Source: SIG77 sp045589595 | Lineage (GTDB): Bacteria; Verrucomicrobiota; Lentisphaeria; Victivallales; UBA1829 | DNA: 64,000 nt | Assembly (NCBI GenBank): GCA_045589595.1 | Contig: JAZNPK010000028.1 | Location: 103,123-167,122, forward strand | Reading direction: 5' to 3' | In this document: in pieces, positions 53,046 to 61,915 of the stretch | Position numbering within the stretch: the first letter of the stretch is position 1 | Layout: the number at the start of each line of letters is the position of its first letter | Notes under the pieces: model-generated | What the model was told of the DNA's origin: nothing | The model's database searches: none | Seen by the model: the letters and a program-made list of their open reading frames with translations, nothing else | Position numbers and translations under genes: made by a program

Positions 53046-54626
53046 ATGAGTGAAACGAAGGAAGCGGCAACCTGCCGCAAGATCCCGCTGACTGTCAACT
53101 GCGGTAACTTGAGTCCCGTTTATGCCGATGCGCCGGAAACGGTCATACGGCGGAAAGATGATCTGCCTGTTCTGGTGCTGGGGGAAACGGTGGTGTTCTG
53201 CCTGACATTTCTGGACGGAAACGGCGATAAAATGGTCTTTCAGAGCGGAGACACATTTGAACTTTCCGCCGATGTGGATTACGACCGCAGCGCAGATGAT
53301 CCATTGATGCTGTATTCCGGCAATGACATGGTAAATCTTGCGGACGACTGGGCGGACGCCGATCCCGCATCCGGCAGGATCAGTATCCGGGTCAACTGCA
53401 ATACAGAAGGTTTTGTGCAGAAACTCAATGATGCAGACTCCGTGAGAGTCCGGCTGGAAGTACGCCGTTTTTCTGCGGATTCCGCCATGCAGTCCGCACT
53501 GCTCAGCACCACTGCGACCGCATTGAACACGGTCCGGTTTGACGGCATTCCGACGGCTGTTGAATTGAGCAGTTACTATACATCGGATCAGACGGATGCT
53601 GTGTTTGCAAGAAAAACGGATCTGGCAGAAACAAGAAATGATCTTGATACCGTCCTCGCAGACTACATGACGGAGTCCGGAACGGTGGATCTGATCGATA
53701 CTGCTCTGATCCCCTATGCAAAAGAGGATGATGTCGCCACCGCGATCGGCGCCGCACTTGAAACCGTTCTGTTGTCCTACTCCACAAAGAATGAGATCGC
53801 GGCGACTTATCTGCCGTTTACGGGCGGAAACATCACTGGCGGGTTGACCGTGGGGAATAATCCCGTTACGGCTCTGCCCGTTGGTACGGTCGCAGGAACG
53901 CTGTATGTGGGCGCAAGTCGGGAATTTACCACCATCGCGGCGGCGCTTGACCACATCCGGCAATCGTCCAACGGTCTGGATAAGGTGTGGAATATCCTGC
54001 TCGATCCCGGCGAATATGCACTTTCCGGAACAATTACGGGGCTGAATCTTTCCTTTGCGCCTGTGTCGGGGAGTTACTCTACAGACTGCCGGATCGTTGG
54101 AGGTGTCACTTTTCAAGACTCAAATATTACACTCGCAAATATGCACATCGGAACGGAGAGTTTATCTTCCGGGACTGCTTCAATACTTGTAAACTGCGGG
54201 TATTTTGTAGCAGAAAGATGTGTGTTTTATGCGGGCGCGAATACAGTCGGATATTCGCTGCGGTTTGACTTTTGTGCGACAGGGCAGGTGCGCAACTGCA
54301 AATTTTATGCGCCAACGGCTACTACATCAGGATCTTTCTCGTCTCTGATACTCCATTATAACTCCAGCGTTTATCTGAGTGGCAGTGAAGGTGCTTTTGT
54401 TGGCACATCTGGCGTTACCAATACCTATGCGATACAGGCAAGAACCGGTGCCTGTGTGTCCCTTTACGGACGGATCTCTGTCACGAACTTTGCCACAGGG
54501 ATATGGTGCAGGGAGAGAAGTTGTTGCTTCGGACAGGGTGGGAGTTTTACATTCTCCGGCGTTACTACAAACTCATCCCCGGCAGACGGAACCGTGGGAA
54601 ATGACAACTCATACATCAACATTTAA
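53046..54626 (+). CDS. phage tail-fibre-like protein
   Basis: The 526-residue protein, start 53046, has an excellent ribosome site. A beta-rich N-terminal attachment-like domain (about 1-165) is followed by short helical repeats of the tail-fibre kind (YYTSDQTDAVFARKTDLAETRNDLDT), the phage phrase YLPFTGGNITGGLTVGNNP (about 257-275), and a C-terminal region rich in Ser, Thr, Gly, Val and Asn that looks like a parallel beta-helix receptor-binding tip. The region 54090-54400 is visibly more AT-rich than its neighbours. It is the first of five co-oriented phage-like genes with no capsid, terminase or integrase nearby. It may be a prophage remnant or domesticated adhesin. Confidence 0.78.
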   Translation: MSETKEAATCRKIPLTVNCGNLSPVYADAPETVIRRKDDLPVLVLGETVVFCLTFLDGNGDKMVFQSGDTFELSADVDYDRSADDPLMLYSGNDMVNLADDWADADPASGRISIRVNCNTEGFVQKLNDADSVRVRLEVRRFSADSAMQSALLSTTATALNTVRFDGIPTAVELSSYYTSDQTDAVFARKTDLAETRNDLDTVLADYMTESGTVDLIDTALIPYAKEDDVATAIGAALETVLLSYSTKNEIAATYLPFTGGNITGGLTVGNNPVTALPVGTVAGTLYVGASREFTTIAAALDHIRQSSNGLDKVWNILLDPGEYALSGTITGLNLSFAPVSGSYSTDCRIVGGVTFQDSNITLANMHIGTESLSSGTASILVNCGYFVAERCVFYAGANTVGYSLRFDFCATGQVRNCKFYAPTATTSGSFSSLILHYNSSVYLSGSEGAFVGTSGVTNTYAIQARTGACVSLYGRISVTNFATGIWCRERSCCFGQGGSFTFSGVTTNSSPADGTVGNDNSYINI

Positions 54627-54635
54627 GGAGGAAAT

Positions 54636-55049
54636 ATGCAGTATTACATTGACGATCAGCGCATTATCGTTGCAGTTCACGATGACAATGTTGTCGTTCC
54701 GGACGGCGCATACCCGAATCTTACCCGTGTCAAAACAGACGGATTTTATGAACTCGATACCGTTCTGCCCGACATTCCTCCAACTCTTGCAGACTATGAC
54801 AATGCAATGGAAAAGTATCTGTACGAAACCCGTTGCGCCAGAGGCTACACCACTCGTGAACCCTCCGACTACAAGGACAGCACCGTTGCCCGTTGGAGAC
54901 AGGATGCCATCGACTACATCGCTTTCCGCGACGCCGTGATGTTTTACGGTCTGGATGTGCAGAACAAATTTGCAGAAAGAGGAATCGCGCCCACACTTGA
55001 TGAGTTTCTGAACAATATGCCGAAAATCACATGGAGTTTTGAAGAATGA
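54636..55049 (+). CDS. phage-like protein following the tail fibre, unknown function
   Basis: The protein has 137 residues: an N-terminal strand-rich part with QYYIDDQRIIVAVHDDNVVVPDGAYPNLTRVKTDG, then a helical part. It resembles in layout the small proteins coded after tail fibres in many phages (assembly chaperones or fibre caps), but I do not recognise the family. It starts 9 bp after the tail-fibre stop with GGAGGAAAT in front, and overlaps the next gene by 4 bp (ATGA). Confidence 0.65.
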   Translation: MQYYIDDQRIIVAVHDDNVVVPDGAYPNLTRVKTDGFYELDTVLPDIPPTLADYDNAMEKYLYETRCARGYTTREPSDYKDSTVARWRQDAIDYIAFRDAVMFYGLDVQNKFAERGIAPTLDEFLNNMPKITWSFEE

Positions 55050-55435
55050 AATACAGTTTGAAAGAGATCAGAAAGAAACAGTCCCTCGCAGAAAAATATC
55101 ATCTTGAAGGCAGGGAACTGCTGAAAGACTGCGATGCCATTCAGAAATATTGCAACGGCATCGGCGCCGACTGGATGCCTGCATGGCTTCGCCGGATCAC
55201 GACCTGTCTGTTTCCCTCATTGGTCATTGCGGCAGATATCCATGATATCCGCTACGGACAGGGCGGGACCCACGAGGATCGCGTCCGGGCGGACGCAGAA
55301 TTTCTTGTGAATGTGGAATTTATCGCATTCAGTCGCAACCGGTTGCGCCGTGCGGTCATCCGCCGTATCGGCTGGAAGATGTATGCCATGATCAGCGTGT
55401 GGGGGCGTCTTTCGTGGAAGGAGCGGCAGGCATGA
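55046..55435 (+). CDS. small phage-like protein with parvovirus PLA2-like HD motif
   Basis: The 129-residue basic protein has the arrangement Y35-x2-G-I-G (possible calcium loop in YCNGIGADW), then D64-I-H66-D67-x2-Y70-G-x-G-G and A82-D83-x2-F86. This spacing recalls the HDxxY...ADxxF signature of the phospholipase A2 domain in parvovirus capsid protein and related phage/transposon proteins. The rest is Arg-rich and helical. If correct, it could be a membrane-active enzyme used in host lysis or entry. The assignment rests on short motifs only. It is coupled by ATGA to both neighbours. Confidence 0.5.
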   Translation: MKYSLKEIRKKQSLAEKYHLEGRELLKDCDAIQKYCNGIGADWMPAWLRRITTCLFPSLVIAADIHDIRYGQGGTHEDRVRADAEFLVNVEFIAFSRNRLRRAVIRRIGWKMYAMISVWGRLSWKERQA

Positions 55436-55683
55436 ACATCCCGTCAGAGATCGTCTGGGAGATCGCGCTGGTACTTGTCGGGTTCATTCTCGGCACGTTG
55501 TGGGGACACCATGCCGCCATCGGTAAGCGTGTGACTTACGCAGAGTGCCACGAAAAGCGAAAAAGTTGTCCCTGCCTGACCGATATCGATGAACTCAAAA
55601 AAACGATCAACACCATTCACCCGCCGGAAGGAACAAAATCATGTCTGGAAAATATTTTACTGCCATCGGTGCCGCTGCGCTGA
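55432..55683 (+). CDS. small single-pass membrane protein (i-spanin-like position)
   Basis: The 83-residue protein, start 55432 (ATGA overlap), has one N-terminal hydrophobic segment (about 6-25, with ALVLVGFILGTLWG), then a polar, Cys-containing part (ECHEKRKSCPC). Its last 43 bp overlap the start of the following lipoprotein gene in another frame. This is the layout of Rz (inner-membrane spanin) with Rz1, but the predicted periplasmic part is shorter than usual and no coiled coil is strong. A holin is an alternative. Confidence 0.55.
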   Translation: MNIPSEIVWEIALVLVGFILGTLWGHHAAIGKRVTYAECHEKRKSCPCLTDIDELKKTINTIHPPEGTKSCLENILLPSVPLR

Positions 55684-56042
55684 TGCTTGCACTGAACGGC
55701 TGCGCAGTCGGAGAGTTTGCTGAAAATCTGGAGAAAAAAAGCGTTGTGGGCGACGGCTTTGTCGCCTTGAGCCGGATCTCCGTGAGTGATCCTGCAACCG
55801 GAAGCATCACGCCGGAGATCAAAACCCTGATCGTCAGCGGAAAACTCCAATCGATCCTCCGCAATTCAAATCTGTTGAGTTACAGCCGGAATTCCACTTC
55901 GTCTGTGTTCAATGCCTCGTGCATAACGACAGTGGAGCAGCTGACCATTTCCCTGCCGGAAAACGGCAGTATGGCAGAAACGCTCAAGGCGGCAGCACTG
56001 CTCCAAACGCAGGATCAGATTGACGCCGCAAACGCGGAATAA
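55641..56042 (+). CDS. small lipoprotein overlapping the preceding gene (o-spanin-like position)
   Basis: The 133-residue precursor has an N-terminal hydrophobic signal with lipobox ALNGC (about 17-21). The mature part is mostly strand/polar with no family I can name. Its start lies inside the 3' end of the previous gene in a different frame, a typical phage lysis-gene economy. Being longer than usual Rz1-type lipoproteins, its role as outer-membrane spanin is only an idea. It ends the five-gene cassette; a terminator follows. Confidence 0.6.
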   Translation: MSGKYFTAIGAAALMLALNGCAVGEFAENLEKKSVVGDGFVALSRISVSDPATGSITPEIKTLIVSGKLQSILRNSNLLSYSRNSTSSVFNASCITTVEQLTISLPENGSMAETLKAAALLQTQDQIDAANAE

Positions 56043-56062
56043 CATTTATTCCCGCCTTTTCC

Positions 56063-56132
56063 GCAGTCCGGCAGGTGAGTCTGATTCAAAGTCCGACATT
56101 TCACCTCCGGCTCATCTGCCGACTGCTTTTTT
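56063..56132 (+). terminator. terminator ending the phage-like cassette
   Basis: GCAGTCCGGCAG (56063-56074) pairs with CTGCCGACTGC (56116-56126) around an inner GGTGA/TCACC pairing, and TTTTTT follows at 56127-56132. The adjacent AACCGC/GCGGTT hairpin (56134-56154) lies before the convergent thioesterase gene. Confidence 0.65.
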
Positions 56133-56157
56133 GAACCGCTTTTTTCCAGCGGTTGCT

Positions 56158-56922
56158 TCAGATCCCTTTTCTGATCTCTCTGAAGATCCCTTCCGCCTGG
56201 AAGGAATTTTTCCCGCTTTCCCGGTCGATCCCTTCCACATGGAACCGGTTGCCGTCCAGTGTGCCGGTAACGATCAGGTCTTCCCCGAACTGCATCGCCC
56301 TGTTGAAATTGATCTGGATCTCATCAAAATGGACCAGTTTTCCCGTCTTTCTGCCGATCCAGTCAAGGGTATATTCCACGTAGTACGTGTTGTTCAGATG
56401 ATCGTTCAGATCGATGTGGGACGCACTGACATAATGAGTGAGGGGGTCGCTGCCTTCCACGGTGTCGATTTTACCGATCATGGGATAAAATTCTTCTCTG
56501 CCGAGATTTTCATCTTTCTTCAGTCCCAGAGCCGCAGCGGGGGGGCGGGGACGGAAGGACGGCAGTTCCAGACAGAGCCAGAAACTGGACGCATACCCGA
56601 AACGCTCTCCGCTTTTTGCACTGGAAAGGATGAACTGACGCTTGGCGAAGATCTTTTCCGTTCCGTTGTGATAGGTTTCCACACGCACGATGTCATCGTA
56701 CCGGGGAGTGGAATCCAGATGGAGTTTCAGCCGGGAAAGGACCCAGATCATTTTTTTCTCGATCAGGTCGGTCATTCCGAAACCGAGTTTATCGGCGTGG
56801 ATCGCGGCAATATGCTGAAGAAAGTCAAACCAGATATGACTTCTGATGGTCCCGTCCGGACCGCATTCCCCCATTTTGATCGGGAAATCCAGTGTCTGAA
56901 ACTTGACATCATGATCTTCCAT
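56158..56922 (-). CDS. acyl-ACP thioesterase
   Basis: The 254-residue double hot-dog thioesterase (PF01643, FatA/bacterial TE type) releases fatty acids from acyl carrier protein. The start is the ATG at 56922, preceded by AAGGAG; the longer frame to 56973 runs into the promoter. Visible are HIWFDFLQHIAAIHADKLGFG in the first half, WVLSRLKLHLDSTPRYDDIVRVET, and the second-half active-site stretch SASHIDLNDHLNNTYYVEYTLDW with the Asn/His/Cys-type catalytic region. It is divergent from hrpA. Confidence 0.85.
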   Translation of the reverse strand: MEDHDVKFQTLDFPIKMGECGPDGTIRSHIWFDFLQHIAAIHADKLGFGMTDLIEKKMIWVLSRLKLHLDSTPRYDDIVRVETYHNGTEKIFAKRQFILSSAKSGERFGYASSFWLCLELPSFRPRPPAAALGLKKDENLGREEFYPMIGKIDTVEGSDPLTHYVSASHIDLNDHLNNTYYVEYTLDWIGRKTGKLVHFDEIQINFNRAMQFGEDLIVTGTLDGNRFHVEGIDRESGKNSFQAEGIFREIRKGI

Positions 56923-56963
56923 ACTGTTTCTCCTTGTTGATTTTATTGAAATACAGCCCCTAA

Positions 56964-56992
56964 AATATACCACAGTTCTGGAAAATTGTCAA
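56964..56992 (-). promoter_or_regulatory. consensus promoter of the acyl-ACP thioesterase gene
   Basis: On the minus strand a perfect TTGACA (56992-56987), 17 bp spacer and TATATT (56969-56964). It also fixes the thioesterase start downstream of 56964. A TATATT on the plus strand at 57001-57006 lies only 9 bp from the hrpA ATG. Confidence 0.75.
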
Positions 56993-57015
56993 ACGGGATG
57001 TATATTAACAGGATT

Positions 57016-60000
57016 ATGAAAAATGACAGATACGACAAAATACGGCGGGACCTTTCCGGTCTCTGGCAGAAGATCCGATTGACGGAACGCGGGCGGCTTT
57101 CCAAAGCCTACCGCAGTTTGCAGAACGATCTGAAACATCAACCGGAATCCGTCACCGAAGAACGGATCCGGGAGATGACAGAGCGGCTTGCTGCTGCGGA
57201 AAAACGCTCTCTCGCACCTCATGCCGCAAAACTGAACTGCGAATTTTCCGCCGAACTGCCCATTACGGAAAAGATCCCGGATATCCGGTCTGCGCTGAAA
57301 GATCATCAGGTGGTGGTCGTGTGCGGGTCCACCGGTTCCGGCAAGACGACCCAGCTGCCGAAAGCCGCATTGCTGGAAGGATTCGGCAGAGCAGGGCGCA
57401 TCGGTTGTACCCAGCCGCGGCGTCTTGCGGCAACGGCGCTTGCCAACCGTTTTGCGTCCGAGACTCAAGCCGTATCGGGCGAAGTCGGCTACAAAGTACG
57501 TTTTGATGATCACACCACGGAAAATACGGTGGTCAAATTTATGACGGACGGGATCCTGCTTGCGGAGACCCGGTCCGATCCCCTGCTGCTTCAATACGAT
57601 TGCATCATCCTTGACGAAGTCCACGAGCGCAGCCTGAATATCGACTTTCTGCTGGGCTATCTGAAACTGCTTCTGGCACGCCGCCGGGATCTGCGGATCG
57701 TCATTTCCTCTGCCACTCTTGAATCCGGCAGGATCGCTGAATTTTTCGGCGGTGCGCCTGTGATCGAGGTGGAGGGACGGCTCTTTCCCATTGAAGATGT
57801 ATGGCTGGAAGGCGAGGAGGATGAAGATTTGCCGGAAGCCGTTGCGCGCGGCGTGGAAAGTCTTCCGGCGCAAGGGGATATCCTTGTGTTTCTGCCGGGT
57901 GAACGCGAGATCCGTTCCGCGGTTGAAATGCTGGACGGCAGAAATTATCCCGGCACGGAGATCCTGCCTCTCTTCGGCAGACTCAGTTCCGCGGAGCAGA
58001 ACCGGATCTTTCAGCGTCCTGGCGGCGGGAAACGGCGGATCGTACTTGCCACCAATGTGGCGGAAACGTCCCTGACCATTCCCGGCATCCGTTATGTGAT
58101 CGACTCCGGGCTTGTCCGTTTGAGCCGGTACAATCCCAACAGCAACATTCAGGAATTACGCGTGGAATTTCTGTCCAAAGCCAGTGCCAGACAGCGCCGC
58201 GGCAGATGCGGCCGTCTCCGTGACGGGATCTGTATTCATCTTTACAGCGAACAGCGTCTTGCGGACGCCGATGATTATACTGCGCCGGAGATCCAGCGGT
58301 CCAGTCTTGCCGGAGTGATCCTGCAGATGGAATCCCTGAACCTGCCGGAGATCGAGTCTTTCCCCTTTGTGGATCCGCCCGGAGCCGCACTGATCCGGGA
58401 AGGGCGTATCACCCTTGAAGATCTGGGGGCGACAGACCGTGACCGCCGTTTGACATCTCTGGGGAAAGAACTTGCCGCGCTGCCTGTGGGACCCCGTATC
58501 GGCAAAATGATCCTGGAATCGAAACGCAAAGGGATCCTGCCGGAGATGCTGGTCATTGCCGCGTGGCTTTCCATTCCGGATCCCCGTGAACGGCCCTTTG
58601 AAAAAGCGAAGGAAGCCGATGCCGCCCAGCGTCAGTTTGATGCTGAAGGATCGGACTTCCTTTCTGCACTGATCCTCTGGCGGGAAATGAATAAAGTGCT
58701 TGCCCAGTCCAAGTCCGCCATGCGCCGTTTTGCCCAGAAAAATTATCTGAACTACCGCCGGTTGCGGGAGTGGTGCAATCTGGTGGAGGATCTGGCTGAA
58801 CTGCTGGAATATACCGGAACGATCCCCGATCGGGAGGTGGACCCGGATGCCATTCATCTGATCCTGATGAGTGCGTTGCCCCGTCAACTCGGGATGTTCG
58901 ATCCGGAAAAGAAAAGTTACATCGACCGGAACGGACGCCGTTTTCAGGTGTTCCCCGGTTCAGTTCTTGCCCGGGCAAAAGCTCCGGCAAAATGGATCCT
59001 TTCCTTTGCCATTGTGGAAACGACCCGCGCGTATGCCAGATGCAATGCTGTGGTGGATGGCATGTGGCTGGAAAAAGCCGCCCCCCATATCTGCACGAAA
59101 AGTTACGATTCCATCCGCTGGGACGAGAACAGCGGGTTTGTATCGGCGCGGGAAAAAATCATGTCCGGTCAACTGTTGATCCATCCCGGCAGACGGTGTC
59201 ATTACGGGCGGATCGACCGCAAAAAAGCCAGAGAAGTCTTTATCCGTGAAGCGCTTGCGAGCGGGCGTCTTCATCTTCCGGATGTGCCGTGGATGCGTGA
59301 ATTTGAACAGCGGTACCGCCACCTGAAGGATCTGGAGATCCGTTTCCGCAGACCCGAATCCATGCTGGATACGGATGGGGTGTTCCGTTGGTTTGATTCC
59401 GTTCTGCCGCCGGAGATCTGCTCTGCCGATGCGGTCCGGAAATGCCGCAGATCTTTTCTGCCGAAATGGGAAAATATGGTGTTCGACAGTGATGAACTGA
59501 AGCGGGAACCGGATTTCCCCGATCACCTGCTGCAGTCCGGGGCGAAATTCAAACTGCGTTATGTTTTTGAGCCGGGCGAACGCAGAGACGGGATCTTTCT
59601 GATGGTACCGGAGGCGGATCTGCCTCTGATCGGACAGCATACGCTGCAATGGCTGGTTCCGGGCTATCTTCATTGGAAAGTGGAAGCCATGCTCCGCAGT
59701 CTGCCCAAAGCCACCCGGAAAGAACTGATGCCCCTTGCGTCATGCACCGACCGGTTCATCAGCGCGGTGAAATCGGGAGATGTCTTTGCCGATCAGATGT
59801 TTACAGATGCGTTGTGTGATTTTCTCGCCGGAGAATACGGCGTTGTGCTCAGTGCCGCAGATTTTGATGCTTATGAGGAATTGCCATTCCACCGGATCCA
59901 CCTTGCTGTAACGGACGAACGGGAAAAAATCCTGCGTGTTCTTGAGGAAGTCCCGGATGCCGCCCGGAACGGATCACGGATTGCCAAAAGCAACCGTATC

Positions 60001-60861
60001 GCGCGTCAGCTTCACGCGTCCGGCTGTACGGCGTGGCCTGAAGGGATCTCCCTGCCGGATGAAATATCGGTATCGCCCGATGGCAAAAAACTGGCATATC
60101 CCGCTTTGTGCGATGAAGGTTCGGGCGTAGGAGTTGCACTTTATCTCAATACATATGAAGCCGCGCAGCACCACCGTGCGGGTCTGCGCCGTCTGGTGCG
60201 TCTTGCTCTGCCCCAGATGATCCGGCATCTTGTGAATATGCCGAAGTTTCCCCACGATATGCAGTTGTCGTTCTTTCTCAATGACAAAGACTGGAAGGAG
60301 CATCTCATCGATCACGCCATAGACCGTGCGTGGGGGCGTGATCCCCTGACGATCCGGTCCGCATCGGTGTTTCAGGAGGCGCTGGAACAACTCCGCGACA
60401 ATGCGGCGGAGTGTCTGGCGGAAACGGTTTCCCTGCTGGAAAATCTTTATGCGGAATACCGGAAACTGGAACGGTATCTTTACCGTCTGGATGAAGATTC
60501 GTGGTCCTATCAGGATGCCGCATTGCAGCTGGAATTTCTGTTCCGCCCCGGTTTTCTGAAGGCGGCGGACGCCGTCGATCAGTATAAGCGGTATCTGAAA
60601 GCGTTGACCATCCGTCTGGAACGTGCGGTTGCCGATCCCCGGCGTGATGAGGCGAAAGGCGATGAACTGGAATGGGTCATCCGCCAGTTCCGTCTGGCGG
60701 TCAGTGATCTGGAAAAGCCGCTGGAGGAGATGCCGTATCTTTACGATTTCTTCCAACTGCTGGAAGAAGCCCGGATCGGGATCTGGTCGCCGGAAGTGAA
60801 GACCATCCGCAAAGCCACGGTGACCGTGGTGGAAAAAGCGTGGTCGAAGATCCGGTTGTGA
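57016..60861 (+). CDS. hrpA: ATP-dependent RNA helicase HrpA
   Basis: This is a large DEAH-box RNA helicase, 1281 residues from the ATG at 57016 (the upstream frame has no plausible start). Motif I is GSTGSGKTTQLP, motif Ia TQPRRLAA, motif II DEVH in IILDEVHERSLN, motif III SSATLES, and motifs V/VI are NVAETSLTIPGI and QRRGRCGRLRDG. The OB-fold and the long C-terminal DUF3418-like region complete the HrpA layout. It acts on mRNA/ribosomes. It ends 4 bp before convergent holB, with no terminator between. Confidence 0.95.
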   Translation: MKNDRYDKIRRDLSGLWQKIRLTERGRLSKAYRSLQNDLKHQPESVTEERIREMTERLAAAEKRSLAPHAAKLNCEFSAELPITEKIPDIRSALKDHQVVVVCGSTGSGKTTQLPKAALLEGFGRAGRIGCTQPRRLAATALANRFASETQAVSGEVGYKVRFDDHTTENTVVKFMTDGILLAETRSDPLLLQYDCIILDEVHERSLNIDFLLGYLKLLLARRRDLRIVISSATLESGRIAEFFGGAPVIEVEGRLFPIEDVWLEGEEDEDLPEAVARGVESLPAQGDILVFLPGEREIRSAVEMLDGRNYPGTEILPLFGRLSSAEQNRIFQRPGGGKRRIVLATNVAETSLTIPGIRYVIDSGLVRLSRYNPNSNIQELRVEFLSKASARQRRGRCGRLRDGICIHLYSEQRLADADDYTAPEIQRSSLAGVILQMESLNLPEIESFPFVDPPGAALIREGRITLEDLGATDRDRRLTSLGKELAALPVGPRIGKMILESKRKGILPEMLVIAAWLSIPDPRERPFEKAKEADAAQRQFDAEGSDFLSALILWREMNKVLAQSKSAMRRFAQKNYLNYRRLREWCNLVEDLAELLEYTGTIPDREVDPDAIHLILMSALPRQLGMFDPEKKSYIDRNGRRFQVFPGSVLARAKAPAKWILSFAIVETTRAYARCNAVVDGMWLEKAAPHICTKSYDSIRWDENSGFVSAREKIMSGQLLIHPGRRCHYGRIDRKKAREVFIREALASGRLHLPDVPWMREFEQRYRHLKDLEIRFRRPESMLDTDGVFRWFDSVLPPEICSADAVRKCRRSFLPKWENMVFDSDELKREPDFPDHLLQSGAKFKLRYVFEPGERRDGIFLMVPEADLPLIGQHTLQWLVPGYLHWKVEAMLRSLPKATRKELMPLASCTDRFISAVKSGDVFADQMFTDALCDFLAGEYGVVLSAADFDAYEELPFHRIHLAVTDEREKILRVLEEVPDAARNGSRIAKSNRIARQLHASGCTAWPEGISLPDEISVSPDGKKLAYPALCDEGSGVGVALYLNTYEAAQHHRAGLRRLVRLALPQMIRHLVNMPKFPHDMQLSFFLNDKDWKEHLIDHAIDRAWGRDPLTIRSASVFQEALEQLRDNAAECLAETVSLLENLYAEYRKLERYLYRLDEDSWSYQDAALQLEFLFRPGFLKAADAVDQYKRYLKALTIRLERAVADPRRDEAKGDELEWVIRQFRLAVSDLEKPLEEMPYLYDFFQLLEEARIGIWSPEVKTIRKATVTVVEKAWSKIRL

Positions 60862-60865
60862 TCCG

Positions 60866-61915
60866 TTACTTTTTGATCGCGATGGACAGTGCAAAGGTCC
60901 GGATCGCCAATGCGTCATTGACATTTGTCCGGAGTGTATCGCTGAGTTTTTCTGCGAGAGTCAGCATCCGCAGGGCGTCCCGTTCTTTCACATTGGGCGT
61001 ATTGCCCACGTGTTCCATCAGTTCAGGATTGGGCAGGATTTCCGGCTTCATTCCACCGGAAAGCATGGCGATCTCCGCAAAAAACGCGTGAAGTACACTG
61101 ATAAACTGTTCCCGCAGCCGTCTGTATTCGCAGCCGATCTCGCCGTCGCGCCGTTTTTCCAGCAGCTTCAATCCGGCACTTTCAAGTTGTCCGGCGGCTT
61201 CCAGACGCGGTTTCCATTTTTCGTCGATATGCGCCTTTGCCAGATCATCCAGTGAATTCAGGATTTTGATCAACTGAACAGCGCAATCTTCTGCGGAAAC
61301 CAGATCGTTTGCAGAATCGCAAGCCAGTTTTTTGAGAACTTCCAGCAAGCCGGGAAAGATGGAAAAATCGTATGTGCAGCTGTTGTCCGTCAGGGACAGG
61401 ATCTGACATCTGGAGCGGATCGTCGGCAGAAGTGCGCCCGGTCTGCCGGTGGTCAGGACGAACAGACATTTATCCGGCGGTTCCTCCAGCGTTTTGAGAA
61501 ATGCGTTCTGGGCGTTGGCGTTCATGGTATCACAATCCTGAATGATCCCGATCTTCCAGCCGGAACCGGTGGAACTGCCCAGATAAAAATTCCGCTGAAA
61601 ATTCCGCAATGTATCCGGTTCATCATCCGAATCGCCAATGGTGATCTGACGGGATTTTGAGGTGGGTGACAGCAGAAACAGGTCCGGAAACAAGCCATTT
61701 TTAATGGTCGTGCAAGGCTTGCAGACACCGCAGGGCGGGTTTTCCGTTCCGGAACACGCCGCCATTGCCGCCAGATAGATCGGGAATTCCAGTCTGTAAT
61801 CCGGATTGGAGGTGACCAGAAGAAAGGAATGAGCCATTCTGCCGCCGCTTTTTGCATGTTTCAACGAGTCGGTGAGAAAGGGGAAAAGCTGTTCAAATTC
61901 ACGCCATTCTGTCAC
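60866..61915 (-). CDS. holB: DNA polymerase III delta-prime subunit-like protein
   Basis: The 349-residue clamp-loader subunit has the zinc cysteines C54, C62, C65 and C68 in CSGTENPPCGVCKPC, the QNAFLKTLEEPP segment and SRC in TIRSRCQIL. The usual P-loop is replaced by LVTSNPDYRLEF, consistent with the non-ATP-binding nature of delta-prime. It overlaps tmk by 17 bp, a common gene pair because both concern DNA synthesis. Confidence 0.9.
   Translation of the reverse strand: MTEWREFEQLFPFLTDSLKHAKSGGRMAHSFLLVTSNPDYRLEFPIYLAAMAACSGTENPPCGVCKPCTTIKNGLFPDLFLLSPTSKSRQITIGDSDDEPDTLRNFQRNFYLGSSTGSGWKIGIIQDCDTMNANAQNAFLKTLEEPPDKCLFVLTTGRPGALLPTIRSRCQILSLTDNSCTYDFSIFPGLLEVLKKLACDSANDLVSAEDCAVQLIKILNSLDDLAKAHIDEKWKPRLEAAGQLESAGLKLLEKRRDGEIGCEYRRLREQFISVLHAFFAEIAMLSGGMKPEILPNPELMEHVGNTPNVKERDALRMLTLAEKLSDTLRTNVNDALAIRTFALSIAIKK

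Noticed and set aside
60862..60865. Missing terminator between convergent hrpA and holB
   Set aside because: Only 4 bp separate the stop codons and no hairpin is visible within either 3' end; overlapping 3' transcripts are common, so I did not score it as a finding.
60866..61915. Loss of P-loop in the delta-prime subunit as a defect
   Set aside because: Delta-prime subunits normally do not bind ATP, so the missing Walker A is expected for the family.
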